Source: Fibrobacter succinogenes (lineage in GTDB: Bacteria; Fibrobacterota; Fibrobacteria; Fibrobacterales; Fibrobacteraceae). From it: a stretch of DNA of 64,000 nucleotides. Where the stretch lies: contig CACVQR010000004.1 of NCBI GenBank assembly GCA_902756345.1, positions 124,001 to 188,000 on the forward strand, written 5' to 3'. The notes beneath the pieces were generated by a model. The model ran no database searches. It had not been told where the DNA came from and saw nothing but the letters and a program-made list of their open reading frames with translations. The translations under genes were made by a program, and so were the position numbers. Numbering within the stretch: position 1 is the stretch's first letter; every line of letters begins with the position of its first letter. Positions 51,367 to 60,050 of this stretch are shown one piece after another.

Positions 51367-52473
51367 ATGGCAAATAAAGTCTATAACTTTAGCGCAGGAC
51401 CGTCTGTCCTGCCCGAACAGGCACTCAAGGAAGCATCTGCTGCATGCATCGACTTCGAAAACAGCGGCATCAGCATTCTCTCCATGAGTCACCGTTCAAA
51501 GCCGATTGAAAACATGTTCGCCCAGACGGAACAGTACCTCCGTGAATTGATGGGCATCCCTGAAGACTATGACATCGTTTTCCTCGGTGGTGGCTGCTCC
51601 CTTTTGTTCTGCATGCTCCCGATGAACTTCCTGGACCAGGACGCTACGGCCGACTACGCTCTGACCGGTGTCTGGGCAAACAAGGCTTACAAGGAAGCTA
51701 AGCAGTTCGGTAACGCTCTCGCCGCTTGCGACACCAAGTCTGAAACTTACAGCCGCATCGACAAGAACCTGAAGCTTTCCGACAACGCCACGTATCTCCA
51801 CGTGACAGCCAACAACACCATCTACGGTACGGAATGGCACAACTTCCCGAAGCCGAAGTCCGGCTTCCTCATGGCTGACGTGAGCTCCGACTTCCTCGCC
51901 CGCAAGATCAACGTGTCCGACTTCGGCGTTGTGTACGGCGGCGCCCAGAAGAACATCAGCTGCGCAGGCGTGACTGTTACCATCATCAAGAAGGGCCTTC
52001 TCGGCAAGGTGAACCGCACCATCCCGACCATGCTCAACTTCCAGACCCACATTGACGCTGCCAACATGTTCAACACTCCTCCGGTATTCGCCGTGTACGT
52101 GATGAACCGCACCCTCAAGTGGCTCAAGGAATTCGGTGGTGTCGAAGCTATCGAAAAGGTGAACCGCTCCAAGGCCGCTCTCCTTTACAGCGCCCTCGAC
52201 GCTTCCAAGGTGTTCGTCGGTACCGCTGCCAAGGAAGACCGTTCCATCATGAACGTTCCGTTCGTGTTCAACAAGGACGTGGTTGCCGCTGACAAGGCAG
52301 ACGATCTCGCCAAGGAATTCCTCGAATTTGCAAAGGCTCGCGGTCTGCAGCAGCTCAAGGGTCACCGCTCCGTGGGTGGCTTCCGCGCATCCATCTACAA
52401 CGCAATGCCGGTCGAAGGCGTGCAGGCCCTCGTTGACTGCCTCGGCGACTTCGAAAAGAAAGTTCTTGGCTAA
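51367..52473 (+). CDS. serC: Phosphoserine aminotransferase
   Basis: 368 residues from ATG 51367 (AAGGA nine bases upstream; the longer frame from 51337 is not conserved). It makes phosphoserine from phosphohydroxypyruvate using glutamate and PLP. Family segments: KVYNFSAGPSVLPEQAL, ILSMSHRSKPIE, FLGGGCSLLF, YLHVTANNTIYGTEW, the PLP-lysine region VVYGGAQKNISCAGVTV, TPPVFAVYVMNRTLKWL and the terminal GHRSVGGFRASIYNAMP. A CTATTTTTAC box lies upstream (about 51299-51308), leaving a leader of about 55 bases. Confidence 0.97.
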   Translation: MANKVYNFSAGPSVLPEQALKEASAACIDFENSGISILSMSHRSKPIENMFAQTEQYLRELMGIPEDYDIVFLGGGCSLLFCMLPMNFLDQDATADYALTGVWANKAYKEAKQFGNALAACDTKSETYSRIDKNLKLSDNATYLHVTANNTIYGTEWHNFPKPKSGFLMADVSSDFLARKINVSDFGVVYGGAQKNISCAGVTVTIIKKGLLGKVNRTIPTMLNFQTHIDAANMFNTPPVFAVYVMNRTLKWLKEFGGVEAIEKVNRSKAALLYSALDASKVFVGTAAKEDRSIMNVPFVFNKDVVAADKADDLAKEFLEFAKARGLQQLKGHRSVGGFRASIYNAMPVEGVQALVDCLGDFEKKVLG

Positions 52474-52481
52474 AGCCAAAA

Positions 52482-52514
52482 ACTTGGACTCACGCGAATG
52501 CGGGAGTCCCAAGT
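52482..52514. repeat. Long imperfect hairpin after serC
   Basis: ACTTGG-ACTC-ACGC pairs with GCGG-GAGT-CCCAAGT around GAAT. There is no T-run; a proper terminator follows at 52555. It may protect the serC 3' end. Confidence 0.5.
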
Positions 52515-52554
52515 CAAAGGGTTAATCGCCCCAAGCCAACAATGAATTAGAAAG

Positions 52555-52580
52555 GCCTCCGCATTTGCGGAGGCTTTTTC
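52555..52580 (+). terminator. Terminator of serC
   Basis: GCCTCCGC (52555-52562) pairs with GCGGAGGC (52567-52574), loop ATTT, then five Ts. Confidence 0.92.
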
Positions 52581-52621
52581 TGTTTTAAAAGAAAATCCCC
52601 AGTCTAGCCGGGGATGACAAA

Positions 52622-52951
52622 TTAATCGTCGTTCTTCTTGAACTTGTTCACCACGTCGGGCACGATGTCCATGACCTTAGAAACAAGCGAACTGTCCTTG
52701 CTAATGGGCATCACGCGCACGTCGTCGCCCTTGATGACGAGGAAAGCGACCGGTTCCACCGAGGCGCCACCGCCAGATGCCGAAGTGTCTCCCTTGGACT
52801 GGTGACCGCCAAAACCGAAGCCCACGGACACGCGGCTCACGGGCACAACGGTAGATTCACCGGCCTGAATGGGGTTACCGATAACCGTTTCAGCCTTAGT
52901 GATGAAACGGAGCTTTTCCAAAAGAGTTTCTGCAAGTTTTTCAATAGCCAT
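52622..52951 (-). CDS. GerW/YtfJ-family protein
   Basis: 109 residues. The conserved pattern of the GerW (YtfJ) family is visible: a helical start, VIGNPIQAGESTVVPVSRVSVG, a Gly-rich loop (GFGFGGHQSKGDTSASGGGAS) and VEPVAFLVIKGDDVRVMPI. The family is named after a Bacillus spore-germination protein but is common in non-sporulating bacteria with unknown function; nothing else here hints at sporulation. The gene is convergent with serC. A TATATTA box sits seven bases before the ATG, so the mRNA may be leaderless. Confidence 0.88.
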   Translation of the reverse strand: MAIEKLAETLLEKLRFITKAETVIGNPIQAGESTVVPVSRVSVGFGFGGHQSKGDTSASGGGASVEPVAFLVIKGDDVRVMPISKDSSLVSKVMDIVPDVVNKFKKNDD

Positions 52952-52965
52952 GACTTTAATATAAT

Positions 52966-53043
52966 AAAGTAGGAAGTAGAAAGTTGGAAGTAAGAAGTGG
53001 TTAGTGGTTAGTAAACAGGTTTTTTACCTGTCTACTGCCTACT
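52966..53043. repeat. Composite heptamer-repeat element near gerW
   Basis: Units GTAGGAA GTAGAAA GTTGGAA GTAAGAA GTGGTTA GTGGTTA form the left side, a hairpin AACAGGT-TTTTT-ACCTGTC-type loop the centre (about 53015-53031), and CTACTGCCTACTG the short right side. It joins two heptamer families in one element. Confidence 0.8.
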
Positions 53044-53055
53044 GCGCCGAAGGCG

Positions 53056-53895
53056 CTAGTATCGCGCCTCGAAAATGCGGTCGCTGGCGGTAAAGAACGT
53101 ACGTTCCAAGTCCGGCCAAGACATATAGCCCCAGACAACGGCCACCCGCCCGCCAGACAAGCGGCTCGCGATTCCGTAAGAGCCCTCGCCCGCTTCAAAG
53201 TAAACGCAGTCATTTGCGGGAACAATTTCGTTCGGAGTAACCCGCTTAAGACCCGACACCCACTTTTCAAACGCATCCGATTCCACCTGATCCCAGCTGC
53301 GAGCCACATTCCAGCGTAGGTTACCGTCGCGGTAGCTTTGCACCAGCACCGGGAAGGTCGATTTAACGCCCAAGAAAAATCGAGTTTCAATCGAGGCGCG
53401 GCCCTGTTCGCGGTGTTCAAAAGGCAAACTCAAGAATGCCTGCGGGAATCCGCCATGGTAGCCCGGGAACTTGCGCACGTAATCTTCGAGGTCGGCACGC
53501 TCGTAACGGCGGTAGCTGTCGTGCCTAAAGATAAAGATGCGCTTGTCGGCGCGAAAACTCTGTTCCAAGAAGTTACCCCTCAGAATCGGGATGCTGCCTT
53601 GGAAGTGTCCGCTGTTCATGTAATAGTCGAGTGCATACACATCGCTTTCGAATTCAAGTACAGTCACACCGAGCGTATCGCCAAGCATAATCGCGTAGCG
53701 GTAGTCGTAGCGGCGTTCCAGCGAAGAAATTTCAGCATTCTTCGTAGAATCTTGTGCAAAGGAAACAGGCTTCAAAAATTTGTACGCAATCGCGGAATAG
53801 TCGACCGGGATTTCATCTTTCTCCTGGCAGCCAGTCACAAGCGCCGCAATACTCGCCGCAAGCACAAGCCCCAAAGATTTACAAGAGAAAAGCAT
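53056..53895 (-). CDS. Lipoprotein of unknown function
   Basis: 279 residues. The lipobox is LVTGC (Cys23). The mature part has no repeats or linker; it contains RRYDYRYAIMLGDTLGVTVLEF, IFIFRHDSYRRYERADLEDYVRKFP, FLSLPFEHREQGRASIETRFFLG and a C-terminal RVAVVWGYMSWPDLERTFF. I do not recognise a named domain. The regular spread of charged and aromatic residues suggests one globular periplasmic domain. A CTACATTTC box (53900-53908) ends four bases before the ATG and no Shine-Dalgarno is present, suggesting a leaderless transcript. The heptamer element at 52966 lies downstream, between its stop codon and gerW. Confidence 0.7.
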   Translation of the reverse strand: MLFSCKSLGLVLAASIAALVTGCQEKDEIPVDYSAIAYKFLKPVSFAQDSTKNAEISSLERRYDYRYAIMLGDTLGVTVLEFESDVYALDYYMNSGHFQGSIPILRGNFLEQSFRADKRIFIFRHDSYRRYERADLEDYVRKFPGYHGGFPQAFLSLPFEHREQGRASIETRFFLGVKSTFPVLVQSYRDGNLRWNVARSWDQVESDAFEKWVSGLKRVTPNEIVPANDCVYFEAGEGSYGIASRLSGGRVAVVWGYMSWPDLERTFFTASDRIFEARY

Positions 53896-53936
53896 ACGAG
53901 AAATGTAGAAAAAAAAGAGTCAAAATTTCAACAGTC

Positions 53937-53980
53937 ACCAAATCTAAACAACTCCGAAATCTGAATTCCGAAATCCGAAT
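53937..53980. repeat. Heptamer repeats between two minus-strand genes
   Basis: Units CTCCGAA ATCTGAA TTCCGAA ATCCGAA follow one another without a break. Same family as the element at 8097-8176; no second arm is seen. It ends at the stop codon of the gene at 53980-54867. Confidence 0.8.
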
Positions 53981-54867
53981 CAAATAGCGTAGCTGCAATA
54001 TTCCCGCAGGGGACATTTGCGGCAACGGTCCGTCACTGTACGGCAAATAAAACCGTCGGTTCCGTCTTCTAAATAAAACTGCAAACTGTGTGCGGCCACG
54101 TAGGCGGTCAAGGCGTCGACCTTCGACTTTTTCACCTCGGCATTTTCGGACTGTTCCATCAAATGCTGCACAAGTGCCACATACATGTCGGTTGCAAGTT
54201 TCTGCTTTTGTGCGGGCTCCAAGTCCGCAAAGCCGTCGCTTGCTGGCCCAAGAATCGAAAGGTAGCGGCGAGCGCCCATCGTTAAAGGCAGGGGCGGCCA
54301 TTTCACAGGAGCGCACGCAGTCCCTTCGGCGCAGTCCAGCGAAAGCCCCACCGGAGCGGGCGCGAGCAAGCGATAAATTGCGGCGCAGACTTTCGGGCGC
54401 GGGTTTCCCTTACCCATAAAGTAAATTTCGCCAAGGTCACGCCAAAGTTCTTCGGGCGTACGGGACTTGAGCCATTCCTGCAAATTTCCGTGCCGGCGAG
54501 CAAACAGCCCGACACTCCAGAAAATTCCCGCCACATTTTCGAACAGACTCCAGGTGCGACAACCGAATGCTGATTCTACGCATGATTCAATATCCTGCGC
54601 CTTCGGCACCGGCAACGTCCAGAGTTTTTCGCCAGGGAATTTTTCGTTGAGCGCCCGCAAGAGCTCCACAAATTCAGGGTAGCTCACGTCTTGAAAAAGC
54701 GCCGTGCCTAAAAGTGTCCACGCGATGCGTTCGTTTGCGCCCTTTTCTTGCTTTGCAACCGTAAGGACCGGGTCATCGATTCGAGCAAACAATCGCACGA
54801 ATTCTGCCGTCGCCTTGAACAACGCGGGCTCATCGTGAATAAATCGCTTGACCGAAACCATCGGCAA
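53980..54867 (-). CDS. Orphan protein with endonuclease III-type Fe-S cysteine motif
   Basis: 295 residues. The C-terminus ends with Cys275-X6-Cys282-X2-Cys285-X5-Cys291 (CRTVTDRCRKCPLREYC), exactly the spacing of the [4Fe-4S] loop of endonuclease III and MutY. Upstream, GEIYFMGKGNPRPKVCAAIY could be a highly diverged helix-hairpin-helix, but the LPGVGxKTA signature and catalytic Lys are not evident. The N-terminal region is predicted helical (RIAWTLLGTALFQDVSYPEFVELLRAL), as in HhH-GPD proteins. It is either a distant DNA-glycosylase relative or an unrelated Fe-S protein. It lies eleven bases downstream of psd. Confidence 0.6.
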   Translation of the reverse strand: MPMVSVKRFIHDEPALFKATAEFVRLFARIDDPVLTVAKQEKGANERIAWTLLGTALFQDVSYPEFVELLRALNEKFPGEKLWTLPVPKAQDIESCVESAFGCRTWSLFENVAGIFWSVGLFARRHGNLQEWLKSRTPEELWRDLGEIYFMGKGNPRPKVCAAIYRLLAPAPVGLSLDCAEGTACAPVKWPPLPLTMGARRYLSILGPASDGFADLEPAQKQKLATDMYVALVQHLMEQSENAEVKKSKVDALTAYVAAHSLQFYLEDGTDGFICRTVTDRCRKCPLREYCSYAI

Positions 54868-54878
54868 AACCTAAAATA

Positions 54879-55730
54879 TTAGAGGGCCTCGCCCACCTTC
54901 ACGGCAGTTCCCACGCGGCTCTGGAAGAGTCCCGGATTCCTCTCGCGGATTTTCTTGTCGACCACGAGAATTACGGTGCTGCCCATTTCGAAGCGACCCA
55001 GTTCGCCGCCCTTTTCCACGGTGATTTTCTGGGCGGGTTTCCAGTCGTAACGTTTGCAGTTGCGCGGGAGTTTGCCCGCATTCACCAAGAGTTCGTCCGT
55101 GTAGGCGACTCCAATGCGGCCCACGTTCGTGGCACCGACTTTTACCACCAGCATTTCGGAGCCGTCGTCCAAGCGCAAGTGGCTCGTAAGGCGTTCGTTA
55201 ATGCAGAACAGGCCTTCTACGCGTTCCACGCTACCCACGTTCACCGGCCAGAGCGTGCCGGGGCAGTAGCTTGCATCCACCACTTCGGCCTTTGCCGGGC
55301 TATGAATGCGGTGGTAGTTAAACGGAGCCAAGTAAATCGTCGCGAAAGCACCGCCTTCAAAACGCTTCGCCATTTCTTCGTCGCGGAGCAGATCCTTGAG
55401 CGTGTACGTTTTGCCCTTCGCCTGAATCAGTTCCTGCTTGCCGTCGAAAACGGCCGTCTGCGAAAGCACACCATCCACCGGCGACACGATTTCAGAATCG
55501 GCAATCGGGCGCATTCCCGGCTTGAGTCTGCGGATAAAAAGTTCGCCGATGTTCGCATAATGTTCAAGCGGATATTCCGACTCTTCCATATTCAGCTTGT
55601 AATAAGCGGCAAAAGCGTTGCGTGCCTTCTTGGAAATCACAGGCAACTTGAGGCGGGTCAACGCACCGAAGGCGCGGCTAGCGGCATTCTTCGGCAAAAG
55701 CTTCATAAAGACGTAAAAGGCGGTATTCAT
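54879..55730 (-). CDS. psd: Phosphatidylserine decarboxylase proenzyme
   Basis: 283 residues. The inner-membrane enzyme makes phosphatidylethanolamine and self-cleaves to form a pyruvoyl group. The cleavage site is visible as FEMGSTVILVV (Ser becomes pyruvoyl). Other family segments are FNYHRIHSPAKAEV (His), SPVDGVL (Asp), FIRRLKPGMRPI and VKVGATNVGRIG. A TATCTTTG box (55736-55744 on the minus strand) ends five bases before the ATG with no Shine-Dalgarno, so the mRNA may be leaderless. The next gene downstream is the orphan Fe-S-motif protein, possibly in the same operon. Confidence 0.95.
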   Translation of the reverse strand: MNTAFYVFMKLLPKNAASRAFGALTRLKLPVISKKARNAFAAYYKLNMEESEYPLEHYANIGELFIRRLKPGMRPIADSEIVSPVDGVLSQTAVFDGKQELIQAKGKTYTLKDLLRDEEMAKRFEGGAFATIYLAPFNYHRIHSPAKAEVVDASYCPGTLWPVNVGSVERVEGLFCINERLTSHLRLDDGSEMLVVKVGATNVGRIGVAYTDELLVNAGKLPRNCKRYDWKPAQKITVEKGGELGRFEMGSTVILVVDKKIRERNPGLFQSRVGTAVKVGEAL

Positions 55731-55815
55731 ACGGGCAAAGATAGAAATTCATCGTCTGCGTATTCCCAGAAAAGACTATATTAATACCGAATTTTTGCAT
55801 TCTAATGAGGCTTGC
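55731..55815. promoter_or_regulatory. Divergent promoter region, psd and FISUMP lipoprotein
   Basis: 85 bases. Minus strand: CTATCTTTG at 55744-55736 for psd. Plus strand: CTATATTAATACC at about 55776-55788 for the FISUMP gene, followed by GAGG (55807-55810) before its GTG. Assignment is by motif only. Confidence 0.45.
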
Positions 55816-57849
55816 GTGAAAAAGTTATTCACCCTATTTTTCTTTTTGACAAATGTCGTGTTGATTGCTTGCAGTGATAGCAATTCCGTTTCTTCTCAGG
55901 ATCCTACACAAGATCCAATTTCAGAGCTTTCATCTTCCTCTAGCCTGATTCAGAGTTCCAGTGATAATTGGGGTGGTTACCCCCCTTGTGATGTCGAACC
56001 CATGTATAGTAATGAGTGGCCTAGAGATTTTGGGGTCACAAGTTCTTTGAAAAATCTCACTGCCTATGGCAGCAACTTAGGTTGCAAAATAAATTTGAAT
56101 ATGAATTCCGCAACCCTGCTCGCTAAAAAAGGTGATGGTTGGGATACCATTGGAACAACAGCAACAACAGCCACTCTTGCATACGAAAGCCCTATCGAAG
56201 AAACCTGGGAATATACAGCAGACTTTAGTAATCTCGATACGCCGGATTCATTGCCTGATGGCGAATACAAGTTGGTTTGGGGCAGTGGAAAATCATTAAC
56301 CACCTCATTCTCTTTAAAGCGTCATTTTCATAAAGTGGAGTTAACAACTGGTTGGGATGATTACTTTGAAGAAATATGGACGTCAATTAATATAGACCGT
56401 GATGTTTCTGACCCTCATGTAGAACAGCGTGGCTTTTTGTACAATCCAAGGGAAGACAAAAAATATCCCTTAGAATGTGGAATCGGCGGGTCTTCGTGGA
56501 ACTTATCCTGCCGTATAGATGACAAGCTGGACAGCTCATTAAATGACGGCATATATGAATTCCAATGGGAAGCCTTTTTGCCTAAAGCATTCCCTGATTA
56601 TCAGACTTATTCCGATATATTAGACGCTAAGTTTGACCATGATGAAGATTTGAAATGGTCTTATGCAATTGACTCACTAGGAAACTTTAAGGAAGGAATC
56701 GTTGGCACAAAGCTGAAACAGGAAGTACTCCTGGATCGAACAGCACCAAAAATATTGGACGTTTCAAAGAGCGCCTATTCCGTTATATTTGATGGAACTA
56801 ACAGAAACAGGGATTTCGTTGTCGATGCCAAAATCTATGATGACTTACTGGGTCGTGAAAGCCAAATTTATACAGTTTCCTATTATGTAAGAGGAGCATT
56901 GGCTCATAGAGAGTTGGTTGATACAGACAAGGATACGATTAACCTTAATGTAAAGTTCTCGTACTCGACACAAGATCGATGGGAGTGGGAGCTCTTTCTT
57001 AAGATTGTAGTCGAAGACGAAAGATCTTATGTAGATTCCATTAGAATTGAGAACCTTGATGTTCTGGATTCTCAGAAGGTATCTTATAACATTGGCTGGG
57101 TTCCTGAAACAATACCTTCCAAGGATTACGATTGCTCAAAGTACAAATGTGTTATTACGGATTACTTGAATCCGGATTTGGAATATGGTGAATTTTTAGA
57201 TAAAAGGGACAACCAGGTTTATAGAACCACTCAAATTGGCGACCAGGTTTGGTTTGCCCAAAATCTGAATTTCGAAACGGATTCCAGTTTTTGCAAGAAT
57301 AATGAGTTAGATTCCTGCGCCAAGTATGGAAGGCTCTACACATGGAATGCTGCCGTAGGCAAGAGTATGGAGGAATGTCCTTATGATTCCGCATGCTATT
57401 TGACAGATTCAGCCAAAAACGAGGCTCCTGTTCGAGGGGCATGCCCAGAAGGGTGGCATGTTCCTGCGTTTGAGGAAGTTTATGCCTTAAAAGATTATAT
57501 TACCGAACATTACGATCAGCAGTACGACCGATGGGGAAGCCGCTTCTTGAAATCTCAGCATGGTTGGCCAGAAGGCATTGCCTCAAACGAAACCGGTTTG
57601 TCTGTGATTGCAGCCCCCTATCGTTTTGTTTATCCCAATGGCGAAACCGATTTCTGGCATCGAAGCGAAACATCCTTCTGGTTGTCCGATGGTTATTTGA
57701 CTTTCCACAATGACGACCGCTTCCGCGTGACTACACGTGGTAACAACTATGCAGCTGTTTTTGAATTCTGGGGTGGTCGAGATGAATTTCCTCAATTTGG
57801 AGTTGAAGAAAAGACGGATGCCTATCCTATACGCTGCATAAAAGATTAG
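55816..57849 (+). CDS. FISUMP-domain lipoprotein with long unique N-terminal region
   Basis: 677 residues starting with GTG at 55816 (GAGG five bases upstream; the TTG at 55795 has no ribosome site). The signal KKLFTLFFFLTNVVLIAC ends in the lipobox Cys. After a short Ser linker there are about 420 residues not related to the other FISUMP proteins here, with beta-rich, Ig-like stretches (LPDGEYKLVWGSGKSLTTSF, NDGIYEFQWEAFLP, RDFVVDAKIYDDLL). One FISUMP domain ends the protein (DKRDNQVYRTTQIGDQVWFA, GRLYTWNAAVG, GACPEGWHVPAFEEV, YPIRCIKD). The gene stands apart from the main FISUMP island and is AT-richer than its neighbours psd and the topoisomerase gene. Confidence 0.83.
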   Translation: MKKLFTLFFFLTNVVLIACSDSNSVSSQDPTQDPISELSSSSSLIQSSSDNWGGYPPCDVEPMYSNEWPRDFGVTSSLKNLTAYGSNLGCKINLNMNSATLLAKKGDGWDTIGTTATTATLAYESPIEETWEYTADFSNLDTPDSLPDGEYKLVWGSGKSLTTSFSLKRHFHKVELTTGWDDYFEEIWTSINIDRDVSDPHVEQRGFLYNPREDKKYPLECGIGGSSWNLSCRIDDKLDSSLNDGIYEFQWEAFLPKAFPDYQTYSDILDAKFDHDEDLKWSYAIDSLGNFKEGIVGTKLKQEVLLDRTAPKILDVSKSAYSVIFDGTNRNRDFVVDAKIYDDLLGRESQIYTVSYYVRGALAHRELVDTDKDTINLNVKFSYSTQDRWEWELFLKIVVEDERSYVDSIRIENLDVLDSQKVSYNIGWVPETIPSKDYDCSKYKCVITDYLNPDLEYGEFLDKRDNQVYRTTQIGDQVWFAQNLNFETDSSFCKNNELDSCAKYGRLYTWNAAVGKSMEECPYDSACYLTDSAKNEAPVRGACPEGWHVPAFEEVYALKDYITEHYDQQYDRWGSRFLKSQHGWPEGIASNETGLSVIAAPYRFVYPNGETDFWHRSETSFWLSDGYLTFHNDDRFRVTTRGNNYAAVFEFWGGRDEFPQFGVEEKTDAYPIRCIKD

Positions 57850-57916
57850 CTGCTTGAGTTTAAACTGCACGCTTGCGCACTACCATTATTTTTTGTATAT
57901 TGTGTCTGGAGCGATT

Positions 57917-57952
57917 TTGACACCTAGCTGTCAAAAAAATTGTTTATCTTTG
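57917..57952 (+). promoter_or_regulatory. Palindrome and -10-like box before the topoisomerase gene
   Basis: TTGACA (57917-57922) and TGTCAA (57929-57934) form an 18-bp imperfect palindrome; TATCTTTG follows at 57945-57952. TTGACA could be a -35 element, but the spacing to the box (22 bases) is long. The palindrome may be an operator. The ATG is 37 bases past the box. Confidence 0.45.
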
Positions 57953-57988
57953 TACCGACTAAATTTTTAACGAGAGTTTCTAATTACT

Positions 57989-59833
57989 ATGGCAGCAGCA
58001 AAGTATACCGAAGACAGCATTAGAACACTGGAATGGAACGAACATATCCGCGAACGTCCGGGTATGTACATCGGCAAACTCGGCGACGGCAACAGCCCCG
58101 ACGACGGCATTTACGTGCTGGTCAAGGAAATTATCGACAACTCCATCGACGAATTCGTGATGGGTGCCGGCAAGCAGATTATCATTGACATTGAAGACCA
58201 TAGCGCCCGCGTGCGCGACTTTGGCCGCGGCATTCCGCTCGGCAAGGTCATCGACTGCGTATCGAAGATTAACACCGGCGGCAAGTACGACTCCGAAGCC
58301 TTCCAGAAGTCGGTAGGTTTGAACGGTGTGGGTACCAAGGCGGTGAACGCGCTTTCGACCAAGTTCATCGTCAAGAGTTTCCGCGACGGCCGCGTCAAGG
58401 AAGCCGAATTCAGCAAGGGCAAGCTTGTCCGCGAAGAACGCGAAAAGAATACGACCGAAAAGAACGGTACCGAAATCTATTTTGAACCGGACGCCAGCAT
58501 TTTCAAGAATTTCCGCTTCTTGCCTGGCTACATGGAAGAAAAGGTATGGAACTACGCCTACCTGAACAACGGCCTTTCGCTCATCATGAACGGCAAGACC
58601 TACAACAGCCCGAACGGCCTTCTGGACCTGTTGCAGAACCACGTGGACGATTCTATCCGCTACCCGGTGGCCCACTTTAAGGCAAGCGATATCGAAGTCG
58701 CCTTTACCCACGGCAACCAGTACGGCGAACACTATTACAGTTTCGTGAACGGCCAGCACACTACGCAGGGCGGTACGCACCAGCAAGCCTTCCGCGAAGG
58801 CATTGTGAAGGGCGCCCGAGACCATTTCAAGAAGGACCTGGATCCGGCCGACGTGCGCAACTGCATTATCGGCGCCATCTCCGTGCGCATCCAGGAACCG
58901 GTTTTCGAATCGCAGACCAAGACCAAGCTCGGCTCGACGACGGTCGCTCCGGGTGGCGCCCAGCTGCGTACCTGGATTGTAGACTACGTGGCCTCGCAGC
59001 TCGACAACTACTTGCACAAGAATCCGGAAACCGAAAAGGCACTTTTAAACCGCATTACGCAGAACGAACGCGAACGCAAGGAAATCGCGGGCATCAAGAA
59101 GCTTGCGAACGACCGCGCGAAAAAGGCGAACCTGCACAACCGCAAGCTGCGCGACTGCAAGATTCACCTGACCGACACGAAGAACGCGCTCAACCGCGAA
59201 ACCATGATCTTCATTACCGAAGGTGACTCTGCATCGGGTTCCATTACTAAGGCACGCAATGTGCAGACGCAGGCCGTGTTCAGCTTGCGCGGTAAGCCGC
59301 TGAACAGCTTCGGCATGACCAAGAAGGTGGTGTACGAAAACGAAGAATTCAACCTGTTGCAGCACGCTCTCGATATCGAAAACGGTCTCGAGAACCTCCG
59401 CTACGACAAGGTGATTATCGCGACCGATGCTGATGTAGACGGTATGCACATTCGTCTGCTCTTGATGACCTTCTTCTTGCAGTTCTTCCCCGAACTCGTA
59501 GAACAGAAGCACCTGTTCATTCTGCAGACACCGCTTTTCCGCGTGCGCAACAAGCAAGTGACCAAGTACTGCTACGACGAAGTGGAACGCGACAAGGCCG
59601 CCAAGGAAATCGGCAAGACCGGTCTCGAGATTACTCGATTCAAAGGTCTCGGCGAAATTTCTCCGGAAGAATTCGGACAGTTCATCGGCGAAGACATGCG
59701 CCTTGAAACGGTGGTGCTTCCGCCCGATGCCTCGTTCGGCAAGATGCTCGCCTACTACATGGGGAACAACACTCCCCAGCGTCAGGACCACATCGTACAG
59801 AACCTCCGCGCCGAAGCCGTGGAAGAACTGTAG
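57989..59833 (+). CDS. Type IIA DNA topoisomerase B subunit (ParE/GyrB family)
   Basis: 614 residues. The GHKL ATPase part has [30 protein letters not shown] and [15 protein letters not shown]. The transducer domain is followed by the TOPRIM motifs [12 protein letters not shown] and [17 protein letters not shown], and the C-terminal [16 protein letters not shown] segment. The length, about 190 residues shorter than E. coli GyrB, fits topoisomerase IV subunit B (ParE-like). It would pair with a ParC-like A subunit, which is not in the window. Start context is GAGAG some 13 bases before the ATG. Confidence 0.93.
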   Translation: MAAAKYTEDSIRTLEWNEHIRERPGMYIGKLGDGNSPDDGIYVLVKEIIDNSIDEFVMGAGKQIIIDIEDHSARVRDFGRGIPLGKVIDCVSKINTGGKYDSEAFQKSVGLNGVGTKAVNALSTKFIVKSFRDGRVKEAEFSKGKLVREEREKNTTEKNGTEIYFEPDASIFKNFRFLPGYMEEKVWNYAYLNNGLSLIMNGKTYNSPNGLLDLLQNHVDDSIRYPVAHFKASDIEVAFTHGNQYGEHYYSFVNGQHTTQGGTHQQAFREGIVKGARDHFKKDLDPADVRNCIIGAISVRIQEPVFESQTKTKLGSTTVAPGGAQLRTWIVDYVASQLDNYLHKNPETEKALLNRITQNERERKEIAGIKKLANDRAKKANLHNRKLRDCKIHLTDTKNALNRETMIFITEGDSASGSITKARNVQTQAVFSLRGKPLNSFGMTKKVVYENEEFNLLQHALDIENGLENLRYDKVIIATDADVDGMHIRLLLMTFFLQFFPELVEQKHLFILQTPLFRVRNKQVTKYCYDEVERDKAAKEIGKTGLEITRFKGLGEISPEEFGQFIGEDMRLETVVLPPDASFGKMLAYYMGNNTPQRQDHIVQNLRAEAVEEL

Positions 59834-59977
59834 TGATTAGTGATGTGTAATGAGAGATGTGTGATGAGTAATTATTCATTTCCTCATAGAGGACAACTCT
59901 ACTAAGGTGCTAAAGCACCAAGTATCGTTTATCTCATTTGTCATTCCACATTACACATTGCATGAGAGTCACCTAGC
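59834..59977. repeat. Inverted heptamer-repeat element after the topoisomerase gene
   Basis: Left arm units ATTAGTG ATGTGTA ATGAGAG ATGTGTG ATGAGTA (about 59837-59872); right arm CTCATTTGTCATTCCACATT with ACACATTGCATG (about 59935-59964), inverse in orientation. In the middle is the hairpin GGTGC-TAAA-GCACC (about 59906-59919). This is the clearest case of arms around a core hairpin. Confidence 0.85.
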
Positions 59978-60007
59978 AAAAAAGCAGCATTAAAATGCTG
60001 CTTTTTT
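59978..60007. terminator. Bidirectional terminator between convergent genes
   Basis: GCAGCATT (59984-59991) pairs with AATGCTGC (59994-60001), flanked by six As and six Ts. It serves the topoisomerase gene and, on the other strand, the CorC-family gene. Confidence 0.92.
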
Positions 60008-60050
60008 CATACTTCAGGAGCGGTGTCCCGAGTTCAATGTCCAGATCTAC

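Noticed and set aside
55795-55815. TTG start for the FISUMP lipoprotein
   Set aside because: No ribosome site before it; GTG at 55816 has GAGG at the right distance and starts a clean signal peptide.
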